Positions 44,293 through 53,003 of a stretch of 55,159 bases of DNA are shown one piece after another. This stretch comes from Lachnospiraceae bacterium. Lineage in GTDB: Bacteria > Bacillota > Clostridia > Lachnospirales > Lachnospiraceae. Below the pieces are notes generated by a model. The model had not been told where the DNA came from. It saw only the letters and a program-made list of their open reading frames with translations, and ran no database searches. Every line of letters starts with the position of its first letter. Position 1 is the first letter of the stretch. The translations under genes were made by a program, and so were the position numbers. The stretch spans positions 1 to 55,159 of the forward strand of contig SVEL01000017.1 of NCBI GenBank assembly GCA_015057425.1. The letters run 5' to 3'.

Positions 44293-44826
44293 CTATAATC
44301 TTACGTAAATCGGTTCATGACCGATATGCTTAAGGAAAACATCTATAACGTCTGATGTAGCAAGCTTAATAGTTGATGTATTGACACACGGATGACATCC
44401 CCAACTTTTTTCCGTCATAAGGTCTTCATCTATAATCAGCTGTACCTGTCCTAATTTATCATTTGCTAATCCCATTATACTAACAGACCCCGGTAGTATG
44501 TCAAGATATTTTTCCATAAATTCCGGTTCTGCAAAAGAAAGTCTTGCACTATTTATCTGTGCAGACAAATCTTTGGTCTTAAACTTCTTATCCCCCGGCA
44601 TACAAAGCAGGTAAAATCTGGTCTTCTGGGTATTTCGCAGGAACAGATTTTTGCAAATCATCATGCCGAGAGCTTCATCTATATCCTGACATGCTTCCAT
44701 AGTTTCTGCAGCTTCATGGTCCACGCGCTCATACTCTATGGAAAGTCCGTCAAGCAAATCGTATATTCTTATTTCCTTTTCCAAACGGCCTGATATGTCA
44801 TCAGGTCTGCCTTTATATATGTTCAT
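44293..44826 (-). CDS. ProX/YbaK-type aminoacyl-tRNA deacylase
   Basis: A 177-residue free-standing editing domain. The sequence DLLDGLSIEYERVDHEAAETMEACQDIDEALGMMICKNLFLRNTQKTRFYLLCMPGDKKFKTKDLS contains the conserved Lys of the YbaK fold, and GSVSIMGLANDKLGQVQLIID and the C-terminal HPCVNTSTIKLATSDV follow family order. Such proteins clear mischarged Ala- or Cys-tRNA(Pro). A GAGG site precedes the ATG; it directly follows the GH3 gene. Confidence 0.87.
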   Translation of the reverse strand: MNIYKGRPDDISGRLEKEIRIYDLLDGLSIEYERVDHEAAETMEACQDIDEALGMMICKNLFLRNTQKTRFYLLCMPGDKKFKTKDLSAQINSARLSFAEPEFMEKYLDILPGSVSIMGLANDKLGQVQLIIDEDLMTEKSWGCHPCVNTSTIKLATSDVIDVFLKHIGHEPIYVRL

Positions 44827-44833
44827 AATTTCC

Positions 44834-47293
44834 TCACTTATCTATATATTCTTTCTGAAGCGCACTGTTCATAACAGATTTTACTACATTTTCACAACAA
44901 CGGCGAAGGTCTGTTTCGGAGATAGTGCCCTTCTTAACTGCCTTAATAATCTTTTTCTTATTGGAGCTTCCACCCGGCATAATAAGGTCATTGCCGGACT
45001 TAATCGCCAGTGCATCGTCAGCTTTCCTGCCGCCTGTGGAGAACCAGTCAGTCATAACCACACCATCAAAGCCCCATTCATTTCTAAGAACTTTAGTACA
45101 AAGGTCATGGCTGTTGGCTGTGTATACCCCATTTAACTTATTGTAAGAGGTCATAATCGCCTTGGCACCACCTGTCTTTACTGCAAGTTCAAAAGGCTTA
45201 AGATAAATCTCACGCAATGCTCTTTCACTTATGTTACTTGACATGAAGTTACGCTCATCTTCTCTATTGTTGCAGGCAAAATGCTTAACTGTCACATAGT
45301 AACCGTCCTCACTTTGAACACCTTTTGTAATGGCTGCTGCCAACATACCTGTAAGACGCGGGTCTTCAGAATAATACTCAAAGTTTCTTCCGCAAAGAGG
45401 ATTTCTGTGAATATTAACTGCCGGTGCAAGCCAATATGTGCATCCGTATTCCTTCATTTCACGAAGCACGGCCTGACCTACCTTGTATAAAAGCTCTGCA
45501 TTCCAGCTTTGCGCCAAAGCCGCCGTAACCGGAAATGCCGTTGTATACTGATAAATCACAGGGGATTTCTCAGGATTGCCTATCATAAATTTCTTTACAA
45601 ACTTAGGAAAATGCTCAAATATAGACATCGACATATCAATTGCCTTAACCTTGCCGCCCTTTTCCACCGTTGAACGTTTCTGGATTCTAAGTCCTGCCGG
45701 TCCGTCACACAACGTAACATTAATCAGCCCTCTGTCCACAAATTTGCTTGTGGTATTGCCTACGGAACCCGGGAGATTAAAATACTTCTCTCCGCCAAAC
45801 ATGCCTATACCGACTACTATTTCCGCCATGTCTTCTACGGAAAGTGTATCCACAAAATCCTTCACACGTGTATCATCTGTAAGGGCAGGCTTTTCATAAC
45901 TGTAGTAAGCAGTTGTAAATGCGTCTGCACTTAGCAAAAGACGCGGGAGGTTTGTGGTGTCAGTTGTTGCCGGCTTCAATTCTTCTATTTTAGCCGGCTG
46001 CGGGCAGATATTGGTGTTCTTTGAAACGATGACTTCCCTATCTAAGGAGATAACGGCAACAGCCTTAGTGTTGCGGGATGAATTGCCAAGTCTTAAGATG
46101 TAATCGCCCTGCTCCAACACATAAGAAGCATCGCTTTCGCGGTAATATGCCATATCAGCAAGATCAAACTTTAGGGACAATTCCTCTCCTGCACCGGGCT
46201 CCAATACAGAAGACTTTGTAAATGCCGCAAGTGCCTGATACTCCTTATGTACACCATTTACCGGTGCAGATATGTAAAGTTCAAGAACCTCCTTGCCACT
46301 GTATTTATTTCCTACATTTTCCACGTAAACATCTACATTTATCTTGTGGCCTGAAATGCTGACATTTTTACAATATAATGAAAACTCTGTGTAACTTAAT
46401 CCATATCCAAAAGGATACATCGGTTCTACTGCAAATGTATCAAAATATCGGTATCCGACATAGATACCTTCCTTATAATCGTCTGCTGTGAGATTGCCGT
46501 CCAGATAACCAAACTCACCTGCAAATGGAAAATCATCATATTTCTTCGCCCATGTGTCTGCAAGCTTACCTGATGGTGAAACCTTACCGCTCAATATGTC
46601 TGCAACGGCATGACCGCCTTCAGTACCCAACTGGCAAATGTATAAAATAGCATTTATGCCCGCTATCTCTTCCGTAAATGACATATCTATGGCTGCTCCA
46701 CTATTAATCACAAGAATAAACTTGTCATAAGAAGCTGCGCAGACTGATATGGCTTTGTACTCATCATCTGTCAGATAATAATCGCCCTTTTCAAGCTTTC
46801 TGTCGCCGCCTTCGCCTGCCTGACGGCTGACAACATAGATGCACGTGTCCGTATCATTTGTAATAAACTTTTCAGTAATGTCAGGACCTGCCGGGCGGCA
46901 AAAATCATCAAACAGCATATCCATAATAGTCTTTGGCTTAAAAATGTTTATACGCTTTTTCTTCTTCTGCCTGTACAACTCCTCAGCATTCTCATAATAC
47001 CTAGCATAATCATCAAGCCAAGCTTTGGTGGTCACTTCAAATCCGCGGTCTTTCATACCTTCAAGAATGGTTACGGAATGTCGCTCATTGACTTCTCCCG
47101 AGCCTGTACCGCCTTTGATAGTCATAGACACGCCCGGACCATACATAGCTACCTTCTTCGTGGCAAGTGGCAATGCACCGTCATTTTTCAATAAAACTAC
47201 CGATTCGCAGGCAGCCTCATAAGCTACTATTAAATTGTCCTTTTCACGTTCATTTACTTCTGATGAATATGAAGCCTTGGTAAGTAATTCCAT
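44834..47293 (-). CDS. GH3 beta-glucosidase with permuted domain order
   Basis: An 819-residue intracellular (no signal peptide) glycoside hydrolase family 3 enzyme. The family's C-terminal domain comes first (ACESVVLLKNDGALPL near residue 30; STFAVEPMYPFGYGLSYTEF-like segment near 295), then a fibronectin-III-like stretch, then the TIM barrel (LCDGPAGLRIQ near 535; NIHRNPLCGRNFEYYSEDP near 640; KHFACNN; nucleophile Asp of VVMTDWFSTGG near 749). This reversed order is known for a subset of GH3 enzymes in rumen and gut Clostridia. ATG overlaps the phosphatase stop. Confidence 0.9.
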   Translation of the reverse strand: MELLTKASYSSEVNEREKDNLIVAYEAACESVVLLKNDGALPLATKKVAMYGPGVSMTIKGGTGSGEVNERHSVTILEGMKDRGFEVTTKAWLDDYARYYENAEELYRQKKKKRINIFKPKTIMDMLFDDFCRPAGPDITEKFITNDTDTCIYVVSRQAGEGGDRKLEKGDYYLTDDEYKAISVCAASYDKFILVINSGAAIDMSFTEEIAGINAILYICQLGTEGGHAVADILSGKVSPSGKLADTWAKKYDDFPFAGEFGYLDGNLTADDYKEGIYVGYRYFDTFAVEPMYPFGYGLSYTEFSLYCKNVSISGHKINVDVYVENVGNKYSGKEVLELYISAPVNGVHKEYQALAAFTKSSVLEPGAGEELSLKFDLADMAYYRESDASYVLEQGDYILRLGNSSRNTKAVAVISLDREVIVSKNTNICPQPAKIEELKPATTDTTNLPRLLLSADAFTTAYYSYEKPALTDDTRVKDFVDTLSVEDMAEIVVGIGMFGGEKYFNLPGSVGNTTSKFVDRGLINVTLCDGPAGLRIQKRSTVEKGGKVKAIDMSMSIFEHFPKFVKKFMIGNPEKSPVIYQYTTAFPVTAALAQSWNAELLYKVGQAVLREMKEYGCTYWLAPAVNIHRNPLCGRNFEYYSEDPRLTGMLAAAITKGVQSEDGYYVTVKHFACNNREDERNFMSSNISERALREIYLKPFELAVKTGGAKAIMTSYNKLNGVYTANSHDLCTKVLRNEWGFDGVVMTDWFSTGGRKADDALAIKSGNDLIMPGGSSNKKKIIKAVKKGTISETDLRRCCENVVKSVMNSALQKEYIDK

Positions 47294-47760
47294 CAATAAA
47301 CCTTTCCTTCTGAGATGAGCATATGAAGAAGAGCCTCACAGCCCTCCAAAACATCTCTGTATGTGTCATCAAAGTTACCTGTGTACCATGGGTCGGCAAT
47401 GTCGCCCGACTTGCCGGCAAATGATAAGAGCTTATATATCTTGCCGTCCTTGTCATCTCCGAATATGCGGTTCATATTTCGGATATTCCAGCTGTCCATA
47501 CCGATAAGGTAATCCCAATCGTTATACTCACTTTTTCTAATCTGACGGGCATACTTGCCGTCCGTGGATATTCCTTCACGTCTCAGACGGTTTCTCGTGC
47601 CCGGATGAACCGGATTGCCCAACTCCTCGGTGCTGGTGGCTGCTGACTCAATGTGGAACTTGTCCGCCAGTCCAGCCTTCTTAACTAAATCTTTAAATAC
47701 GAATTCTGCCATAGGTGAACGGCAAATATTGCCGTGGCAGATGAAGAGTACTTTTATCAT
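47293..47760 (-). CDS. Low-molecular-weight protein-tyrosine phosphatase
   Basis: The 155-residue enzyme has the P-loop CHGNICRS with nucleophile Cys8 and Arg14 right at the N-terminus, and the general acid in DPWYTGNFD near the C-terminus. It removes phosphate from tyrosine residues and low-molecular phosphates. It overlaps the GH3 gene by one base (TGATG), so both are probably translated together. It is the last core gene before the integrative element. Confidence 0.93.
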   Translation of the reverse strand: MIKVLFICHGNICRSPMAEFVFKDLVKKAGLADKFHIESAATSTEELGNPVHPGTRNRLRREGISTDGKYARQIRKSEYNDWDYLIGMDSWNIRNMNRIFGDDKDGKIYKLLSFAGKSGDIADPWYTGNFDDTYRDVLEGCEALLHMLISEGKVY

Positions 47761-47866
47761 TTTCTCAAGACTCCTTTCAAACCCTTGATTTTACTATGTT
47801 TTTTCTATTTTTCTCACAATGTTTATTTACAATTTTACTGGTAATATTATAGTATATCTTCGCATA

Positions 47867-47936
47867 TTTTACCACTCATTTATAGTAAAATCTCTGGTAA
47901 AAACACCGTATTTTTTAAGTTTTACCATTTTTACCA
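47867..47936. repeat. Four TTTTACCA elements beside the integrase gene
   Basis: TTTTACCA lies at 47867-47874, 47920-47927 and 47929-47936, and in inverted form at 47895-47902. Their location between the presumed left end of the element and the int stop codon suits arm-type integrase-binding sites, as in Tn916-like elements. That role is an inference. Confidence 0.55.
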
Positions 47937-47954
47937 AATGCCCTAAAATCAATA

Positions 47955-47982
47955 AAGGAGACACCTTTTACAGTATCTCCTT
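47955..47982 (-). terminator. Terminator-like hairpin after int
   Basis: AAGGAGA (47955-47961) and TCTCCTT (47976-47982) form a seven-pair stem with a 14-base loop. On the minus strand the stem is followed by TTTATTGATTTT. It is six bases past the int stop codon. Confidence 0.55.
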
Positions 47983-47988
47983 AGGTAC

Positions 47989-49188
47989 TTATCCTATATT
48001 TTCAACTCGTTTCATTTCTTCCTGCACATCTTCAAGATGAATGTGTGTATAATTTCCTATCGTAACACTCAAATCTGCATGTCCAACGTAATACGATACA
48101 TGCACCGGATTCATTCCAGACTTGATTTTATTTGTAATAAATGTATGCCTTGCTATGTGCGGTGTTATATTTGGCAATTCTTGTTTGAATATGCTATTGT
48201 GCTTGTTCACAGCTCTCTGAAATATCTTTTCCCATTGGTATGCGTAGTAAGGTCTACCATTTTTATCAACTACTAAGAATCCACTATATCCCTCTATCAT
48301 CCTTTCAATGTTACATTTATTTCTTTTAGCAATTAATTTTCTAAATGCTTCGACAACATCATCTGCAATAGGTATTATTCTCTTTCCTGCAGTTGTTTTT
48401 GTTTCCTCTATGTAACCACCTACTTTGCCAACATACTGTAATTGCTTCGAAATATTTAATGTTTGCTCTTTAAAGTCAATATCCTTAATTGTAAGTCCAC
48501 AAAACTCCGAAATTCTCATTCCGGTATTAAACAGAATGTAAAACACTTCATAGTACTGTGAATAATGCTCATCTTCACTGATAAACTTTAAGAACTGTCT
48601 TTCCTGCTTTCTTGTAAGTGCATCCCTTTTCACGCTGTCATTAACAACCACTGTATGTAATTGAAATTCAAAAGGATTCTTTCTTATTAACATATCTTCA
48701 TAAGCCATTTGAAATGCAGGTCTTAGGACACCTCTTATATTGTGAATTGAACTGTAGCTTCTACCCTTTTGTTCTTGTAACATTATCAAAAATTCCTTAG
48801 CATCAGATATTTTTATCTTATCAATTCTTTTATGTCCAAACTTTTCTTTTTCAAGTATATTGATAACAGTTTGATATCCTGCCCTGGTGGTATTTCGCAC
48901 ACCTCTTTTTAAAGCCACATATTTCTTAACCAAATCTATCACTGTCATACCATCGCCATACGATATAATCTCATTGTCAATATCTCTCTGAATTCTTTTC
49001 TCAATACTTCTAAGACTTTCTCCATCTTTTTTTCCTGCTGGTGGTATATCAGTGTCTACCAACTTCCAACTATATGCATATCTTGGTTTTCCGGTAATGT
49101 CCTTGTAAGTATAAAGGTATCTTCCATCAGGTCGTTCAGTTTCACCATTATTAAGTAAACGATTTTTACTATCTCTTCTACGTTCCAT
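47989..49188 (-). CDS. int: Tn916-type tyrosine recombinase/integrase
   Basis: A 399-residue tyrosine integrase, close in length to the Tn916 integrase. An N-terminal arm-binding region (residues 1-75, RYLYTYKDITGKPRYAYSWKL) is followed by the core-binding domain (81-180) and the catalytic domain with Arg225 (TGMR), Lys264, His344, Arg347 (HIAR), His370 and nucleophile Tyr380 (NYTH). All active residues are present. The ATG at 49188 has AAGGAG nine bases upstream. A xis gene is 92 bases upstream on the same strand. Confidence 0.95.
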   Translation of the reverse strand: MERRRDSKNRLLNNGETERPDGRYLYTYKDITGKPRYAYSWKLVDTDIPPAGKKDGESLRSIEKRIQRDIDNEIISYGDGMTVIDLVKKYVALKRGVRNTTRAGYQTVINILEKEKFGHKRIDKIKISDAKEFLIMLQEQKGRSYSSIHNIRGVLRPAFQMAYEDMLIRKNPFEFQLHTVVVNDSVKRDALTRKQERQFLKFISEDEHYSQYYEVFYILFNTGMRISEFCGLTIKDIDFKEQTLNISKQLQYVGKVGGYIEETKTTAGKRIIPIADDVVEAFRKLIAKRNKCNIERMIEGYSGFLVVDKNGRPYYAYQWEKIFQRAVNKHNSIFKQELPNITPHIARHTFITNKIKSGMNPVHVSYYVGHADLSVTIGNYTHIHLEDVQEEMKRVENIG

Positions 49189-49280
49189 AACATCATGCTC
49201 CTTTCCAAATTCACAGCCACTCACTCCCATATAAATGGGAGTGAATTGTATCAGAGTGGCTATAAATTTTCAACCCTTTT

Positions 49281-49487
49281 CTATATAACAGTCACCTTAT
49301 CATTAAGGTACTCCATAAACTTATCTTTCTTCACTAATGTTTTAGCTCCGATTCTCACAAGTAGCTCATCATCTAGGTTTCTAACTAACCTACGCATATT
49401 TTTTTCCCCGATTCCATAATAAATGGAAGCTTCTTCAAGAGTAAGTAACTGCTTCTTCCACCAAGGGAACTCTAATATGTTATTCAT
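49281..49487 (-). CDS. xis: Excisionase, Tn916 Xis-like
   Basis: The 68-residue protein resembles Tn916 Xis: WWKKQLLTLEEASIYYGIGEKNMRRLVRN forms the winged-helix DNA-binding region. With int it would control excision. ATG at 49487 has GGAGG nine bases upstream; a longer frame lacks a site. It overlaps the end of the next gene by eight bases. Confidence 0.88.
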   Translation of the reverse strand: MNNILEFPWWKKQLLTLEEASIYYGIGEKNMRRLVRNLDDELLVRIGAKTLVKKDKFMEYLNDKVTVI

Positions 49488-49998
49488 AAATATACACCTC
49501 CAAATCAACCATCGAAAACCTATCTTTGGTCCATCTATCTAAGTCTTTCCACTCTGTAACAGTTGTAATTATATATACATTTGCTGATACCATCATTTTT
49601 ATCTTACAGTCCACTATGTATGAAATACCTCTTTCTTCCATTCCATGAAGCACACCATCAAATGCCGAACTCAAATTATCCACTTCATCAATATCATTTA
49701 CAATGAGTACATAATTGTTATCCTCATCTTCCGATGCTTTATCAAGAAATATCTTAATCTCACCATCTACTTCATTCCATATACCATTAACAACTCTTAA
49801 CCCTCCAATGGTATCATTGAATGCTGTATCTCTCTTCATGTCATATCTGAGAACTCGTTTGATGTCTCCAGATACCAATAGTTCAGCCAGCTCATTTGCA
49901 ATGTTGTATCTATCATCTTTCGATGATGACTTCAACATTAAAGAATTATCAAGATTAATTATTTCCATTAAGGTTGTAATGTTAACTCTGTTATTCAT
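49480..49998 (-). CDS. Element protein with a partial AAA-like (McrB-like) pattern
   Basis: A 172-residue protein. The segment YVLIVNDIDEVDNLSSAFDGVLHG looks like the Walker B region of McrB-type AAA proteins, and KMMVSANVYIITTVTEWKDLDRWTKDRFSMVDLE resembles the following sensor 1 and arginine region. No Walker A is present, so it is unlikely to be an active ATPase by itself. It could be a remnant or a binding partner. Start at 49998 follows GAGGTG. Function unknown. Confidence 0.55.
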   Translation of the reverse strand: MNNRVNITTLMEIINLDNSLMLKSSSKDDRYNIANELAELLVSGDIKRVLRYDMKRDTAFNDTIGGLRVVNGIWNEVDGEIKIFLDKASEDEDNNYVLIVNDIDEVDNLSSAFDGVLHGMEERGISYIVDCKIKMMVSANVYIITTVTEWKDLDRWTKDRFSMVDLEVYIYE

Positions 49999-50002
49999 AA
50001 GT

Positions 50003-50947
50003 CTACACCTCTTTCCATATATCTTCGTAGTCATAGTATTCATGCTCACTCCACTTCCCTAGTATGTTGTGATAATTGATGTACACAACCTCTGCCACAG
50101 GTTTCCTTTTACCACGTTTGTTTGCCACACTAGCATTTCTCTTTTCAACAACCACAAGCCTAAATCCTGATTTTAAGAGTCTCTGATTATAATAATCAGA
50201 CTCCATATCTCTCAAGTTTCCTTCTTCATCAAGTGGAATGTTTGCACAAATCATAACATTGCTTGGGTTCTCTGATTTCTGTGCCTCAATCACGAAATCA
50301 ATAAACTGCTCTTGTTCTTTTTCCGTCCAATCACAGATATAACCGGCGTTTTTACGTCCATCATTTGCGCCTCTCTTTTTCTTTTCATAAGGCACATCTG
50401 CAAACACAAATGTGTCTCTACCTGCCGTCCAGTACTGCGGATAATCCATAAAGTCACCATTAATAATTTTCACATCTTTCCATGCACCACTAAGTCCTAA
50501 CACAACCTCTGGTATTGATGAAAATATTTTTCTCTTTCTTTTTTCATCAAGTTCGCGATAGCCACTTCGCATAGAATTGTAACTCATAATAAGACTTCCG
50601 TAAGCTGCCTTGACAACCTCATCATCAGATATGTACTTCCCATCATTTATGTCTTTTACAATTTGCAATGCCTTTGTATATTCTTCCTTTGAACACACAA
50701 TTTTATTAAGTAACTCTATTGTTTTATATGGATTACATTGAATTGCTCTATTTAACTTATAAATACTCTTATCTTTTTCAATTGCAATCCTCTTAACACT
50801 ATTTCCATACAAGCTGTTCGCTGTTTGGTTCCCAGATCCCATGCAACACTCAACGAGTGAGTGTTGCATATTTGCAGGGTATAACTTATAAGACCTCCCA
50901 TAATATTTCTCATTTTTTCTTCCATAGTATGTATAACTCTTTCTCAT
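50003..50947 (-). CDS. Dam-like adenine DNA methyltransferase with an altered catalytic motif
   Basis: A 314-residue protein with the SAM-binding motif ECCMGSGNQ (residues 33-41), AIEKDKSIYKLNRAIQ, a helical target-recognition region (110-150) and FVFADVPYEKKKRG where DNA N6-adenine methyltransferases have DPPY; here it is D184VPY. The order matches Dam/D12-class enzymes. The P-to-V change may still leave activity or not. No restriction gene is present. ATG at 50947 follows GGTGGG by seven bases. Confidence 0.7.
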   Translation of the reverse strand: MRKSYTYYGRKNEKYYGRSYKLYPANMQHSLVECCMGSGNQTANSLYGNSVKRIAIEKDKSIYKLNRAIQCNPYKTIELLNKIVCSKEEYTKALQIVKDINDGKYISDDEVVKAAYGSLIMSYNSMRSGYRELDEKRKRKIFSSIPEVVLGLSGAWKDVKIINGDFMDYPQYWTAGRDTFVFADVPYEKKKRGANDGRKNAGYICDWTEKEQEQFIDFVIEAQKSENPSNVMICANIPLDEEGNLRDMESDYYNQRLLKSGFRLVVVEKRNASVANKRGKRKPVAEVVYINYHNILGKWSEHEYYDYEDIWKEV

Positions 50948-50959
50948 ACTCATCCCACC

Positions 50960-52108
50960 TTATGCAGTTGCCCCTTCAGTTTCTTTTGATTTCATAGTTT
51001 CGACATACTTGTTGTAGAGTTCCTCTAAAACTTCTTTCTCAAAGTTGAAGCTATATATTTTATCACTTATACCACTGTGCACTTCTGAAAGTGTTTTTTG
51101 GTAATCTGATCTGTCGCATTTTAACATTTTAGCCTTCTTCATTTCTGATTTAACAGTTCGAGAACTATTTGCGGGTGCTATGTAATCAAGAATAGCATCA
51201 AAATTTTTACTTGTTGACTTACTCATACTAGCTCCTATTCCGACATGTATTTCATGGTTGCTCAATTCCACAGCCATAATCCCCATTTCAGTGATATGAT
51301 TTCTTATATAATGTTCAAATCCCTTGAACACCTCTTCAATATCAAGGATTTCACCATTCATAATATTATCCTCATCAACTGCTATAAGTCTGTATTTTTC
51401 AATAAGTGTACAAATTCTTGTTATTGCACTCTCAGGATTTGGATAATTTCCTAATCTGTCTTCAAGATAGTCCGTAATTTTAGTTGCATTTCTCATGTCT
51501 TTAGTCCTAAATCTGCTCTCATTGCACTGATTTCCCCACTTCATACCTTCTTTTTCCTCAATTATTTGATAATATCTGCTTCCAGTTGCCTTATCAATAA
51601 ACATATTTAACACAAGTTTGTAATCACCAGAAGTTGCAAGTGTGCATCCACCATTTTCAAACTTACCACCTAATTCTTCAATCTGATAAATCGCTTCTTT
51701 CACAGCCCACTTTTTGGCGATGCTCGATAACTTCTTTTGTAATGCTTTGATTGCAACATCACCAGATATCCTTTCACAAATAGCATCACTCCAGATTTTC
51801 TTAAGTTTAGTTGTAAGTACAGGCACTTTACTACTGTCTGATGTAATAGCTATCACACTCTCATCAGCGTACGCCCAGACCTGTGTTTTATCTGTCAGAC
51901 TGATTTTTATTTGCTCTATGCAAGCATCTGCGGTCATGCCCTTATAAAGTTTTCCTGTCGCAAACTTCATAAATACACCCTCCGCAAGCATATTTCTTTT
52001 TACTGTTACCTGTGTTTCTGTTGCTCCGTTGTTCATCTTGTTCTGTTCCATACCTGTAATCTCCTTTTCATTTACTGTGTTTTCATTAATATTTGATGTA
52101 ATCTTCAT
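50960..52108 (-). CDS. Element protein of unknown function
   Basis: A 382-residue soluble protein with an Asn/Glu-rich disordered first 40 residues, and a predicted mixed alpha/beta rest with no motif I recognise. Ser/Thr-rich DKTQVWAYADESVIAITSDSSK and a charged helix near the C-terminus are the visible features. Start at 52108 has AAAGGA six bases upstream; the longer frame is not supported. It lies between two element genes, with 12-base and 43-base gaps, and is probably cotranscribed. Confidence 0.7.
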   Translation of the reverse strand: MKITSNINENTVNEKEITGMEQNKMNNGATETQVTVKRNMLAEGVFMKFATGKLYKGMTADACIEQIKISLTDKTQVWAYADESVIAITSDSSKVPVLTTKLKKIWSDAICERISGDVAIKALQKKLSSIAKKWAVKEAIYQIEELGGKFENGGCTLATSGDYKLVLNMFIDKATGSRYYQIIEEKEGMKWGNQCNESRFRTKDMRNATKITDYLEDRLGNYPNPESAITRICTLIEKYRLIAVDEDNIMNGEILDIEEVFKGFEHYIRNHITEMGIMAVELSNHEIHVGIGASMSKSTSKNFDAILDYIAPANSSRTVKSEMKKAKMLKCDRSDYQKTLSEVHSGISDKIYSFNFEKEVLEELYNKYVETMKSKETEGATA

Positions 52109-52151
52109 GTTTTTTCCTTTCCGGACTGGGCGTTGCCCAGTCCTATGTGAT

Positions 52152-52676
52152 TTAACAATGTCTTGTTCCCATAACAGAACCAACTGTGATGTGTATACCC
52201 ATTTCTTTGGCAAGTGCAATCATCGCATCAAGTTTCTCTTCGTTATATTTCATCAGTTTTAGAAAATTTCCAGAGGGATTATCAAATCCACCATTTTCTT
52301 CTCTGAATTTTCTTTCAAATTCAGGTTCACACTTAGCCCACTCTTTATTGAAAGCCCTTAAATCTTCATTTCCCTTCTTCTGTTCAGCAATACTTTCATC
52401 TAAACTAGCTACTACTTCATCAATTGTCATATTGTTAATCTCTGCAACAACCTGCTTTTCATAAGATGTCATTAAGTCTATATCTTTTCTCAACTGCTTT
52501 TTATACGCAATTGTAAGATTTCCAAGATAATAGCAATTTTGTTGTAATACTTTTTTAAGGTCATATCGGTTTCTTCCTGTACAGTTTTCTAAAAACTTCT
52601 TGTCATCTTCCGACATTTGCTCGTAGTTTCTTAAAATAGTCATCATTTCCTTTATGTTCATCTTCTTCTGTTTCAT
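52152..52676 (-). CDS. Element protein of unknown function, helical
   Basis: A 174-residue charged protein that is predicted to be largely helical, with likely coiled coils in residues 60-130 (EKQVVAEINNMTIDEVVASLDESIAEQKKGNEDLRAFNKEWAKCE). No family recognised. GGAG lies nine bases before the ATG. A 16-bp palindrome (52711-52726) sits 35 bases upstream and may control the element's operon, which runs from here to int. Confidence 0.68.
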   Translation of the reverse strand: MKQKKMNIKEMMTILRNYEQMSEDDKKFLENCTGRNRYDLKKVLQQNCYYLGNLTIAYKKQLRKDIDLMTSYEKQVVAEINNMTIDEVVASLDESIAEQKKGNEDLRAFNKEWAKCEPEFERKFREENGGFDNPSGNFLKLMKYNEEKLDAMIALAKEMGIHITVGSVMGTRHC

Positions 52677-52710
52677 TGTTTTAATCTCCTTTTATAAATG
52701 ATTTCATTTT

Positions 52711-52726
52711 TTAAAGTTAACTTTAA
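52711..52726. promoter_or_regulatory. 16-bp perfect palindrome upstream of the element operon
   Basis: TTAAAGTTAACTTTAA is perfectly self-complementary. It lies between the terminator at 52874 and the first gene of the run 52676-47989, and is a candidate operator. Confidence 0.55.
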
Positions 52727-52873
52727 TTTTTCTGTATGTATACTATTAACATCGCAATTCCTTTATTTGAGCTCTGTGTTTTTTGCTTTGTTAATGTTTA
52801 CATTATCATCTTACGACTTTTTGTGTTTTCTCACATTATCACACTTTTATCACTTTTTTGTTATGAATAAATA

Positions 52874-52925
52874 AAACTGCTAAAGCACTGTATTTTCAGC
52901 ACTTTAGCAGTTTCTATCTTTTTTT
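52874..52925. terminator. Hairpin terminator between element genes
   Basis: AAACTGCTAAAG (52874-52885) pairs with CTTTAGCAGTTT (52902-52913), with CTG/CAG pairs inside the loop. T-rich sequence follows on both strands, so it may work both ways. It ends the unit 54492-53004. The rest of 52677-53003 shows the palindrome and nothing else that I recognise. Confidence 0.75.
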
Positions 52926-53003
52926 ATATTAATTTGTTTTATTGTGACAATCTATAGACTTTTATAATTTCGTCATCACTATCCTGTGATTTTTTTGGTT
53001 TTA

